Origin: Austropuccinia psidii
Lineage: Eukaryota; Basidiomycota; Pucciniomycetes; Pucciniales; Sphaerophragmiaceae
Assembly: GCA_023105745.1 (NCBI GenBank)
Contig: JALGQZ010000012.1
Location: 45,273,763-45,337,762 of the forward strand
DNA length: 64,000 nt
Direction: 5' to 3'
The notes below the pieces were generated by a model that saw only the letters and a program-made list of their open reading frames with translations, had not been told where the DNA came from and did no database searches. Of this stretch, positions 20,017 through 31,111 are shown piece by piece; the first letter of the stretch is position 1; every line of letters starts with the position of its first letter. Position numbers and translations under genes: made by a program.

Positions 20017-21923
20017 TGTAATATTTTAATATGAAACTGATGATAATATTACTATTAATAAACAGTACTATGTCTGTTCTTATGAAATATAATGATAAAA
20101 TATTATTATAACCACAATTAGATAATTAAAGAATTATTTCTTTCAAGTGTTAAACACTACTAGTGATTCTAACAGTGAGCAGTAATTGTCTACCAGAATG
20201 AATTAAAAGAAGATTTTAAAAACTTCTTTTATTAAAATAATGAAATTATTTTAATATATAATTATTGTTTTCAAGAATAATTATAAATATAATTATTGAA
20301 GAAAACTAATTTTTTAAAGAAAAACTTTAAAAATTAAAGGTAAATCACTCACTAATATTTCAAAGAGCTTATTGAAAGATAAGATGGAGAGATTTGATGT
20401 AGAATTGTAGATTTAGGGGATCAAAATGTATTTAGAACTTTATTACAACAATATATAGTTGGATTCTATGATTTCACGTCTTTCTTATTGATTCTGAAAT
20501 AATTAAAACACTTAAGAATAGCTTTAACTAATACTTACTTGTTGGTAACAATGATATAAATGGATAATAAGATGATTTTTTTAGAAAAAACAGCAAGAGG
20601 GGGCCTCTTTTAAGTCAGAAACAGCTCACAGAGAAGTGCCATGGAGAAAACTGAAAAAGCCGGTAAGTGAGAAAACAATGAACCCTTTTGGATTATTGAT
20701 TGCATCATCTGTTTTCATGTAATATTATCATAATTACTTAATTGATGCTTTTACGTGACTACCAACCCCAATATGGTTAAGAATAAAAGGAGTAAAATCT
20801 GTAAATCTTCTCTTATTCCAAAATAATCATTGATTTCTCAAAGCTATCAATGTTATTTTAAATTTCATCCCAGGGTGTAGTTACTGTGAATTTTTGAAGA
20901 TTCAGTGTTTCATGTAGAATAGTCAAAAATGGACTTTAAGTAAAACTTTTAGGCTTACTAGTAAAACCATAATAGTTTTTGTTTTTACCATAGATACTAC
21001 AGTTCTCCATTGGTCCTGAAAGTTTCAGAGAGATTCATTAAGAATTGTATTTTTAATGAATTTTTGAAGTTTTTACCTCATTTCTACATAGAATTGCAAA
21101 TATCAGTGTTTAACTGGTTGCTATGAGGTAAATCAAAGGATACAAGTCCAAAAAGGGTTTTAATTACTCTTTTGGGGTTTATCCATGGAAAATAATTAAT
21201 AATTGACATGGCTGCAGGAGTCTAAGTAGCTCTTTACCTCCTTGGCACGTCAAAATAGCAGGTTATTTGCTATTTTCTTAAGATTTACTGTAGTTGTAAC
21301 ATGGTAACCAAGTTCCCAAAGTGTTTTAGTTTACTAATTGGGCCAATATTAGCCATGTATCTAAGCTTTGGAGCTTTCCACGCCTCTGAGGCCTCAGAAG
21401 TTGGGTACCCTGGCTCTCTTTGATGTCCTTTGTCCCCCTTGCCTATTTTTCACGTCAAAATAGAAAATTAAGCTTAAAGTGAGATATCCAGTATGAGTGT
21501 ACCAAAAGTCCATGTAGCAATACCATGATATTAAGTGCCCAAAACATGCATAACACTATTCTTAGCTTATATGTAACATGGGATTTCTCACATTGCCGTT
21601 ATTTTGGTGTGAAATTAAGAAAAACAAAACTTTTCACAGATCTTTTATGTGGTATTGAAGTATTTTCCATATTACCACCTCAAGGAGCTAATTTAAGCTT
21701 ATTCACTCTATGGAGCTACCCTAGGTGAATTTTTGTGTAGAATCCAAATCTGGCCTTAAATCCATGGATTTACTTACTAAATAAAAAGTTATTCATCTTT
21801 TCTGAAATCAAAAATGATGAATTTTGGATATATGCATGACTTATGAGTTATGAATAATTCAAAATTTATTTTTAAGATAATTGTGGCCTATTTGGGCATG
21901 TAAAATATACCTCAAGGCTCACA
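20017..21923 (-). repeat. Solo LTR of the B family, inverted
   Basis: On the - strand it starts TGTGAGCCTTGAGGTATATT exactly as B does. It follows the B LTR over its whole length (1907 bp against 1908/1922) with many substitutions. Shared landmarks include the AGAAGTTGGGTACCC, TGACGTGCCAAGGAGG and ATCATAGAATCCAACTATA regions. Both termini are recognisable and there is no internal region, so it probably arose by LTR-LTR recombination. The flanks GAGGT and CAGGT match at four of five bases. Confidence 0.88.
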
Positions 21924-23092
21924 CAGGTAATCTGGAAAACTATTTAAAACTCCTTTTAAACTAAAACAATCATCTATGTGAGTAACATATTATGGATTTT
22001 TTCTAGGTTATTTTAAATGAAGAACTCATGTACAATATGATACTTATAGTCTTTTTTTATTCAAAATGAAGGTACAATATAGCTTCATCAAGTTCTTTTT
22101 GGAGTTAATTTAGGAATCATAGTCTTCTTGGTGGAATTATGGGTATGTATTATGTACCTCACAGCCTCCAAAAGTTCCTGATAATAAGTGAAAGATAAAA
22201 TATTATCAATTTTAATTAATCTATGCATACCCATATATATTCAGGTAAAAGCTCCATTGAGATCCTCGAGTCATACCTTAATGATCCCATTTAAGATTCA
22301 AAAACCTTGTTTTTATTTCAAATAGCTCAAGGCTTGAAATCAAAATATCAACATAAAAATATGCATGAGCTATTTAATATCCCCCCAAAGCCACAGTTTC
22401 ATTATCCATATGAGCTTCCTAATCTGATTCTAAATCTAGATAATAAGTATGGTAATTTTTGTTCCAAGTGAGGCACCACTTTAAAATTCAAGATTTCCGA
22501 AAAATAACAACTTTAGTATTAATAGAAGTACAAGAATAGCTTTATGAACCACCATCAAAGACATCAGTTCTTGCCTCATCATTTAAAATGAATTTTCCCC
22601 CCCTTTTCCCAATAAATTTCAGGAGGATTTATAATCTTTCTATAAATAAATAAAGAATGAAACTGGATACAAAAGGGAAGAACTCTCTTTAAAATATCAA
22701 CCATCAATTGTATTGACTATCTTTGTACTTGGGTAATTTCTATTCTTGTACTATTCCTGTATTTATTTTCAAGCTGATATATATTTTATGAGTACACAAA
22801 TTATTTCAATTTCTTTCTATGATGAAATAATGATAAATTCAATTTTTTATCATTTCATAATTCCATTTATAATGAATAACTATCTATTTAAACAGTATAG
22901 ATATGGAGATTATATATCATAAGAATGATAAATCTAATCAATCATTTCTTTGTTTTGTAAAAAAGCTAAGGAGACAAATTATTATAACTGGAATGTTAAA
23001 ATGAAAATTTCCAACTTCAATATTTCATTATTCCAAAAATATAAACTGAATATTTTTAAAGATAAACTCAAATTTTTGATGATTGAACATGT
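21924..23092. other. Flank with a faint LTR-end relic
   Basis: No gene is supported. Around 22140-22175 the - strand reads GGCTGTGAGGTACATAATAC, similar to the LTR start of the relic at 8914, so an older LTR end probably lies here. The rest is AT-rich sequence that I cannot assign. Confidence 0.4.
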
Positions 23093-23097
23093 GACTG

Positions 23098-24555
23098 TGT
23101 CACAGGGGCTCTAGTGGAAAACAAGAGTGGCCTGGCACTCAGAAATAAGGGAGCTCACTTAAAAGACTCCAAAGCATAAAAAAATAAAGATAAAAGAATA
23201 AATTTCTCCAGAAGAATGCAGGTACAAATATGAGATGCAATAAGAGAAATGGGAAGCCAAATGGCCAAAGAGCCAACCAAGTAAGTCCTTAATCACTGTT
23301 TAAACCTGCCAAAATGAACAATGGAATCAATAAGGATATTACCACCAAATGTCTGTTGACAGGTGAAGAGAGGAAATAAAAAGGTGCTAAATGACTTACT
23401 TGATAGTATCAGTATTCACTTAACAGAATAAAAAGAAAACAAAGATAATATAAAATCAAAATATATTAATTAACTGGGGGAAAACCCCCCAGGGTCAAAA
23501 GAGGCTGGTATATGTGAAATGTTGAGAGCTTGACTCCTTCAGGCTGACAACTGGTCTGTATTGAATCCTTGAAGCTGTATTTGACTTCTTGATGAAGTGT
23601 ATACCTTGCCAGATTGAAAAATGAACTGGGTTGAATGAAATTCCCATGGTGTATGAATGAAATACAGGTCTTGATGAATCCAGACTTTATTGAATGAATG
23701 TGTTTTCCAAGGAGGATTGATGGAGCACTGACCCTTGGAAAATTGTTTTGGAATTTCCTCCTGAATATTCCTTGAGAATGTATTTCCAGTATTCCCTTGG
23801 AGGAATACTGTGAATGATAATAACCAATAATTGCTCGATGATGTCATTGGTATTTGAGATTTACACTTGTCCTTGAGCCTTGATGAATCCTCTGGGTGAT
23901 GTGATGCCTTGATGACCTGATAGAAAATTCAAATAACCATTTGATATTGGTGCCATTGGATTGCTGGTGAAAAAAGATGCATAATGGTGTATAACACCAT
24001 TTATGACACTTTTGGTTATTGGAGGTTGAAAGTGGCCAAAGGTCTTTTGGATTGATGCCAGGAGGATAAGAGTTATTAATGGGTTTTGGTGGCTTCAGAG
24101 GTGACAAAGTCTCTTTTGGGTGATTTGGTAATTTTTGGGTTTTTGGCCAAATACAGCTAATACAGCTTTAAAACTGTATTTTCGCAAAGCGCGCAAAAAA
24201 TGCACAGATCTTGCAATTAAGCCCCAAATGGCCTAATATGGCCATTTGGGCATATCTCCCATATTACATGGTAAAATAGCCTAAAATTCGCAAATCTGTA
24301 TTTAAAGCTTTAAAAGCCAAATACAGGCTTTTGGGCTGTATTTTCCCTGTTGCATGGGAAATACCAAAGACTTCCCAAAAGCAAGGTCTGGTCAGGAAAG
24401 GCCTGATTATGATGAAGGGGCCAAGTTGGGCTCAGATGGTGAAATGACCATAAAAGGTAAAAAAGGATGACATTGCCAATTTGGCCAATGATTATGGATA
24501 TGGCATGGATATTCCACATTGAGGTCCAAGAGGGTGGATTGCCATGGTTGTGACA
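23098..24555 (-). repeat. 3' LTR of D
   Basis: 1458 bp. On the + strand it runs TGTCACAGG to TGTGACA. It shares the terminal CACAGGGGCTCT block and the TAATTAACTGGGGG region with E-family LTRs but is otherwise distinct. CTGTA/TACAG words cluster near 24160-24350. Confidence 0.9.
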
Positions 24556-25336
24556 GTACCCCCCACCTTGAAATGGTGAGCTCCTGAGAACCAATACAAG
24601 GTGAAGCCTGCTGAGGCTATTGGAAGTATTTTGAGAGAGGGATTCAAGAGGAATTCTTTTGAGAAATAGAATTTGATACTGATATTGAAATGTTGGCATA
24701 TGACAAAGTACTTGCTTGATCTTCTTTTGACATTGGCTTCATGATTGATCTGATTTTAGAAATGAATTATGATTCTTGACATGAAATTTGACATCATGAA
24801 AGAAAATTTAAAAATGAAAATAAAATGAAAATATGAAAAGAAAAGAGATAAAGAGAAATGAATTTTGAGGAGGTTCCAATCTTGATCACTGATGTTTACA
24901 ATTGATTTTAATTGGCCAAGAACCTGGAAAATAATATTTGATGCCAGGTACTTACAGAGTGGCCAAGGTGATGTTTTGAAAGATTGTAGTCCCCTCAGAG
25001 AAGTGCACACCAGGAGAAGAACTTACTTTTTTGGTAATTACCACTCCCACAAGTGCCTTAAAATGAAAAGAAAATTGCTGAAGGGATGAATTGGAATTGG
25101 AAAGACTTGGAAAGAAAATGAGAAAAGAAATGGTCCATTTTCCCAAGTGCAAATGGCCATAAATTTTGAAATTGATGTTCAAAGCCAGGCCAAAGCTCTG
25201 TGTCCAAAAATTTCAGAGTGCTCACAGAGTGGCCAAGGTGATGCTTACAACAAAAGAGTAGAATACCTCTAAAGGTGCATACCAGGAGTGGGACTTACTT
25301 TTGGTAATTCCTCTCCCCACCAAGCAGCATAAATGA
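24556..25336 (-). other. 3' untranslated region and purine tract of D
   Basis: The - strand tract CAAGGTGGGGGGTAC (24556-24570) abuts the LTR. Two copies of the module with a GTAAGT donor and a TCACCTTGGCCACT block lie near 24960-25060 and 25210-25330, as in E1 and E2. No antisense gene is present. Confidence 0.7.
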
Positions 25337-27812
25337 TCAAGCTCCCAAAGAATTGGGTCCTGGCTTGTCATGATATAAAGAATGGAAATGCTTGACAAGT
25401 TCAGGACAATTATTGAGGATTTCAGTTGATTCCCAAGTGGATCTTTCTGGGCCTTGACTAAAGCCTTTCCATTCCACCAAATACCTTAATTTTCCTCTCT
25501 TGAGCTTTGAGTCCAGTATTTGATAGACTTCCCATTCCTCTTATTCTTCAATGATTATTGTAGGAGGAGGCTCTTGATGCCTCTTTGGGATTTTTTATGT
25601 CTTGACTGGTTCCAAGAGTGAAATATGGAAGACTGGGTGGATGGACTTCCACTGAGATGGGAGCTTGAGATGGTAGGCATGAGTGCTGACTTTCCTCAAG
25701 ATTGGAAAAGGACCCAGCCATCTTTCAGAAAGTTTTTTGGTGGGTCTATTTGATTTTACGTTCTTGGAAGAAAGCCATACCATGTCACCAGGATTAAAAA
25801 CAGGTGTACTTGATCTACTTTTATCTGCATACCTCTTAAAACTGTTTATGTCAACTTCAAGTTCTCTCTTGACATCTTGCTTTACTGATTGGATTTTTGT
25901 TGATAATTTTCCAGAAGGAGTATCTTGAATAATGTGAGCTGAGTCAAAATGAGGATCTCTTCCATAAACAGTGAAAAACGGTGATTTTTTTTTGAAGAGT
26001 TGTCAGAGTTATTGTAGGAAAATTCAGCCAGAGGGAGCCAGGTGTTCCAATCATCTTGATGATAGCTTACATACATCCAAAGGTACTGTTCTAGTATCTG
26101 GTTTACCCTCTCTGTCTGTCCATCAGTTTCTGGATGGTAAGCAGTTGACAGATCTCTTGAAATCTTGAGCTGCTGACAAAGATTGGTCCAAAAGGAAGAA
26201 ACAAAAAGCGTATCTCTATCACTAATAATGCTTGACAGAAGTCCATGCTTTGAGAAAATATTATTGATGAATAAATGGGCCAAATCCAGTGAGGTTATTG
26301 AAGACATTGTTGCAATAAAAACTTCCATTTTTGAGAATCTCTCCACTATGACAAGGATTGAGTCAAAAGAGTTTGACAGTGGCAATGGAGTGATGAAATC
26401 AGTTGAAAGACAAATCCAAGGACCCTTTTGAATTGGAAGAGTTTTGAGGAGTCAATGCTTCTTGTGATAGATATTCTTGTTTCTTGAGCACTGTTGACAG
26501 GATGAGACATAATCCTTGATGAATTGAGTCATGCCAGACCAGTGGAAATGCCGCTTGACAAGTTTGAGAGTCTTCTCTTGGCCAGGGTGTCCAGCTAGAG
26601 AAGAGTCATTCCTCTTTTGGAGTATGCTGAGCTTAATTGTGGGGTCATTTGGAACAACCACACAATCTTTAAACAGGAGAATTTAGGAAGAGGAATCAAG
26701 AGAATAATCTTGGACAGATTCACCTTTACCCAAATCTTAAAGAATACTTCTATATTGTGAATCTTTCCAAAATTCCTTATGAATTGAATCAATAAAACTT
26801 AAAAACAAATCCAACTTGACTTCAAACAGCTTTGAGGCTTTAATTTCATCTTTCTTGATTTTTTTTTGATAATTCATTGGATTATTTCTGATGAAATCTT
26901 CCCCCTCTCTGGGTAAATGTCATCCCAATGTGACAATGCATCTGGAAGGGTAGCCAAGTGGCCAGCAAAGTAAGTGATTGAAAAATATAATTAAGAGAGA
27001 AAATTAGCCCAGTGGGCTTGACGGCAAGTGAGAATGTTTGAAGACATGAAATATTGAAGTGAACTATTATTGGTGAGAACTTCAAAGGAGGAAGAAAGAG
27101 AAAGGAGAAAATCTGTCCAGCACTTGAGAGCCCAGACTATTCAGAGGAGCTCCTTGTCATGACTCTCATAGTTGAGCTCCACTGGAATAAGCTTGCCACT
27201 ATCAAATACAATGGGATGTTTTCCTGAGTCAGAGACCTGACTCAGTACAGCACCCAAGGCATAATCAGAAGCATCAGTCTCTACAATGGTGGGTAGAGAA
27301 GGATTGGAGCAATGGTGAAAGCCTCTTGGAGTTGATGAAGCTGTCTAAGAGCTTCCTCAATGAGGGTAAAATGGGAGTCTTTCTTGAGGAAACTTGTGAG
27401 TGAAGTAATTTTCTTTGAATAATTCTTGATTAAATGGTGGTCAAAATTGGCAAATCCATGGAATGATTTAAGAGCCTTGAGGCTTCTTGGATGTGGCCAA
27501 TTGAGAACTTTCTGGAATTTTTCTTGGTCCATCTTGAGGCCTTCAGAAGAAACAACATAACCTAAATACTCTACACTAGAAACATGAAATAGGCACTTGG
27601 AGGCCTTAGCAAAGGTGTTATTGGCTCTGGGTATGGAAACAACAATGGACACATGAGTGACATGTTCTTCCTCAGATTTGGAAAAGACCATAATGTCATC
27701 AAAATAAACCACAACATAAATATCAATAAGATCATAAAAAATATCATTGACAAGGTTTTTGAAAAGAGGCAGGAGCATTGGTGAGCCCAAATGGAATAAC
27801 AAAATCCTCATA
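25337..27812 (-). pseudogene. pol: pol of D, distal part: RT end, RNase H, integrase, chromodomain (decayed)
   Basis: From 27812 leftwards: RT with a YFDD box (VVVYFDDIMVF), RNase H remnants, an integrase finger (HFHWSGMTQF with CQQCSRN near 26500), a DDE core (SDRDTLF, HPETDGQTERVN) and a chromodomain near 25400-25500. Several frameshifts and stops separate the pieces. The TGA at 25337-25339 corresponds to the Pol end. It continues across element B into 38085-39307. Confidence 0.88.
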
Positions 27813-29734
27813 TGTGAGCCTTGAGGTATATTTTACATACCCAAATAGGCCACAATTATCTTAAAAAGAAATTTTGAATTATGTAAAACTCATAAGTCAT
27901 GCATATATCCAAAATTCATCATTTTCAATTTCAGAAAAGATGAATAACTTTTTATTGAGTAAGTAAATCCATGGATTTAAGACCAGATTTGGATTCTACA
28001 CAAAAATTCACCTAGGGTAGCTCCATAGAGTGAATAAGCTCAATTTAAGTATTTGAGGTGGTAAAATGGAAAATACTTCAATACCACATCATTAATACCA
28101 CATAAAAGATCCGTGAAAATTTTTGTTTTTCTTGATTTTTAGCCAAAATAATGGGAAAGTGAGAAATCCCATGTTACATATACACTAAGAATAGTGTTAT
28201 GCATGTTTTGAGCACTTGATATCATGGTATTCTTACATGGACTTTTGGTACACCCATAGTGGATATCTCACTTTAAGCTTAAATTACTATTTTGACGTAA
28301 AAAATAAGCAAGGGGGACAAGGGACATCAAAGAGAGCCAGGGTACCCAACTTCTGAGGCCTCAGAGGCGTGGATAGCTCCAGAGCATGGATCCATGGCTC
28401 ATCTTGGCCCAATTGGTAAACTAAAACTTTTTGGGAACTTGGTTACCAAGTTACACTTACTGTAATCACAAGAAAAATAGCAAATAACCTGCTATTTTGA
28501 CGTGCCAAGGAGGTAATGAGCTACTTAGACTCCTGTAACCACGTCAATTCTTGATGAATTTCCATGACTAGACCCTAAAAGAGTAATTAAAACCCTTTTG
28601 GGATCCATATTAATTGATTTACCTCATAGCAACCAGCAAAATACTGCTATTTGCAATTCTACGTAGAAATGAGGTAAAAACTTCAAAAATTCATTAAAAA
28701 TACAATTCTTAATGAATCTTCCTGAAACTTTCAGGACCAATGAAGAACTGTATTATCTATGGTACAACCAAAAAGAATTATGGTTTTACTAGTAAAATTA
28801 AAAGTTTTACTTACAGTCCATTTTTGACCATTCTACGTGAAACACTGAATCTTCAAAAATTCACAGTAATTACTACCTGTGATGAAATTGGCAATAACAT
28901 TGATAACTTTGAGAAATCAATGATTATTTTAGAATAAAATAAGATTTACAGATGTTACTCCTTTTATTCTTAACCATATTGGGGTTGGTAGTCACGTAAA
29001 AGCATTAATTAAGTAATTATGATAATCTTACGTGACAACAGATGATGCAATCATTAATCCAAAAAGGTTTATTGTTTTCTCACTCACTGGTTTTTCAGTT
29101 TGCTCCATGGCACGCCTCTGTGAGCTGTTGTTGACTTAAAAGAAGCCTATTCTTGCTGTTTTTTCCGTATCATCATCTTATAAATTTATTAAATCATTAT
29201 TACCAACAAGTAAGTATTAGTTCAACTATTCTTAAGTGTTTTAAATCTTTCAGAATCAATCAGAAAGACGTGAAATCATAGAATCCAACTATATATTGTT
29301 GTAATACTGTTATAAATCATCTTGATCCCTTAAATCCACAATTCTACGTCAAATTTCTCTACTTTTATCTATCAATAGGTTCTTTGGAGTATTAGTGAGT
29401 CATTTATTCTTAATTCTTAAAGTTTTTCTCTAGTAATAGTTTTCTTCAAGAATTATCTTTATAATTATTCTTGCAAAAGATAATTATATATTAAAATAAT
29501 TTTATTATTTTAATAAAGAAGTTTTTATTATTAAATTCTTCTTGTAATTGATTCTAGTAGACAATTACTTGCTCACTGTTAAAATCACTAGTAGTGCTTA
29601 ACACGTGAAAGAAATAATTTTTTAATTATTTAATTGTGGTTATAATAATACTTTATTATTATATTTCATAAGAACAGACATAGTACTGTTGATTAATAGT
29701 AATATTATCATCAGTTTCATAGTCACATCTTACA
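27813..29734 (+). repeat. 5' LTR of B
   Basis: 1922 bp, TGTGAGCC to ATCTTACA. It is 14 bp longer than the 3' LTR because of a short duplication near 28087. It carries a 9-bp inverted pair, GTCACGTAA (28991-28999) and TTACGTGAC (29028-29036). The 65-codon frame inside it is not supported as a gene. Confidence 0.95.
28991..29036. promoter_or_regulatory. Inverted GTCACGTAA/TTACGTGAC pair in the B LTR
   Basis: Perfect 9-bp arms are separated by 28 AT-rich bases; each arm contains an ACGT core typical of bZIP sites. It is repeated at 37341-37386 in the 3' LTR. The old solo LTR at 20017-21923 keeps only one arm intact. Function inferred. Confidence 0.4.
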
Positions 29735-29736
29735 TT

Positions 29737-29750
29737 TGGGGGCCTGGCCG
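29737..29750 (+). promoter_or_regulatory. Primer binding site of B (tRNA type)
   Basis: TGGGGGCCTGGCCG starts three bases after the LTR and is identical to the site in A. It fits a tRNA 3' end with a C discriminator base. Confidence 0.65.
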
Positions 29751-30123
29751 TGTTTTTTGAACCTTGTACCCTTAATTAATATATTTTTAAGCTCTAAAAT
29801 ATATTAATTTAATTAATTTTTTTCTTTCAATTTGGAGTTAAAATATTTTTATTTTTGAAATTGTTTTAAAATCTTTTTCATTGAGGAATTTGGTTTAATT
29901 TTATATTGTTTTTACACGTGGCTTTTTCACATCCAAAAACTTATAAAATTATTCTTTGAGTTACTCTGAATTAATTTTCATTCAAAATCTTAAATTTTAA
30001 TTTTTTTTCTTTAAAAAGAATAATTTTTTTAATATTAAAAAAATATAAAACTTATAAAAAATCTTTAGAAAATATTTTAAAAAGTATAAAAAATAATTTT
30101 TTCTCTTTTATAATTTCTTTTAG
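29751..30123 (+). other. AT-rich leader of B
   Basis: No frame is supported. It ends in a strong pyrimidine-rich acceptor, TTTTATAATTTCTTTTAG, just before the short exon. An upstream exon or start codon for that exon must lie here or in the LTR; I could not place it. Confidence 0.6.
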
Positions 30124-31111
30124 TGTCTTTAATCAAATACTGTGCAGCTGGCAACAGACTCAGTAAACGATATATCACTAGTCCAGAATCTTCAGAAGCA
30201 GAATCTGAAGACAGTATTGAGGTGCAGATTGCTAAAAGAGGCACCTTATTCAACTCAGAAAAAGCTAAATTATCACCAAAAGGTGTGTATTTTATCTTAT
30301 ATTTTCACCTTTTATCTTTAAATTGACATGAAAATGGTGCATACCAGAAATGGAAGCAACTATTCAGTCCAACCAGATGGATGTGGACAAGGAAGAGGCA
30401 AGACCAAATCCAGAAGTACCAAATCTTCCACAAGAAAGACACATCTGGAGGATGCCAGAGTTGCCCCCCATTCCCCAAGGTCTGTACCAACAGATTTTGA
30501 CGTAAATTCTGAGCCTGAACTAATTTATGATAATATTTCCAGGGCTGAACCATTTTCAAGTGGCAGCAATAGAAATATATCAGAGCCAGTACAAAAATTG
30601 GTTCAGAGCAGCCAAAGAAGAGGAGTGGGAAATCTGCCCAAGCCTTTGGCAGGGGGCCATGAACTCCTACTTACACATCAAGAGCTTTCTGGGTCAGGAG
30701 AAGACCATAGAACTCTTAGGAGGTTGGAGCCCCCTGTCTTGCAAAGACAAGGTCAAAAAGATAAAGAATTGGTTGAAGAACCAGAGTCTTTTATCCATAG
30801 ACCAGAAGAAAGAGTTGGAAATGACTCCAACTTTGGAGACAGAGGCACCAGTGGCATCTACCAGCTCCAAACCAGCTCCAGAAGCATCCAAGGACAAGCC
30901 CAAAGGACCTCAAAAGAAACAGAGAGGTCCCAAGAACCATCAAGGCAAGGGCAAAGGCAAAGCCAATTGGCACAGACCTTACCCACAAGGGTACAGGATT
31001 CCCAGATTGGAGCCTTCAGCCGTGGACAGTGTCTTCAATATGGCCAGAACTCTTATGGAATTCACAGCCAAGGAGCAGGAAAGGATGAACAGGACTTTTC
31101 CATGCAAATAA
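30124..31111 (+). CDS. Spliced overlapping gene of element B (ORF-X), function unknown
   Basis: Predicted join: 30124-30282, 30348-30479 and 30543-31111, about 286 codons after an unplaced first exon. Introns: 30283-30347 (GTGTGT to ACCAG) and 30480-30542 (GTCTGT, branch ACTAAT, TTTCCAG), both phase 1. Exon a has no ATG, so it is an internal exon. The 132-nt middle exon has the same length as in C. The product has IEIYQSQYKNW, WEICPSLWQGAMNS, GWSPLSCKDKVKKIK, EAPVASTSSKP and VFNMARTLMEF, all conserved with C, then stops at TAA 31109-31111. Gag lies in another frame over the same bases, and its ATG at 30328 is inside intron 1. I do not recognise a domain. Alternatively, the overlapping frame could be the real Gag N-terminus, expressed by frameshifting. 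Confidence 0.6.

Noticed and set aside
28740..28937. 65-codon frame in the B LTR, repeated at 37090-37287
   Set aside because: Lies within U3/R sequence, is not open in the older solo LTR as far as I can tell, and has no recognisable motif.
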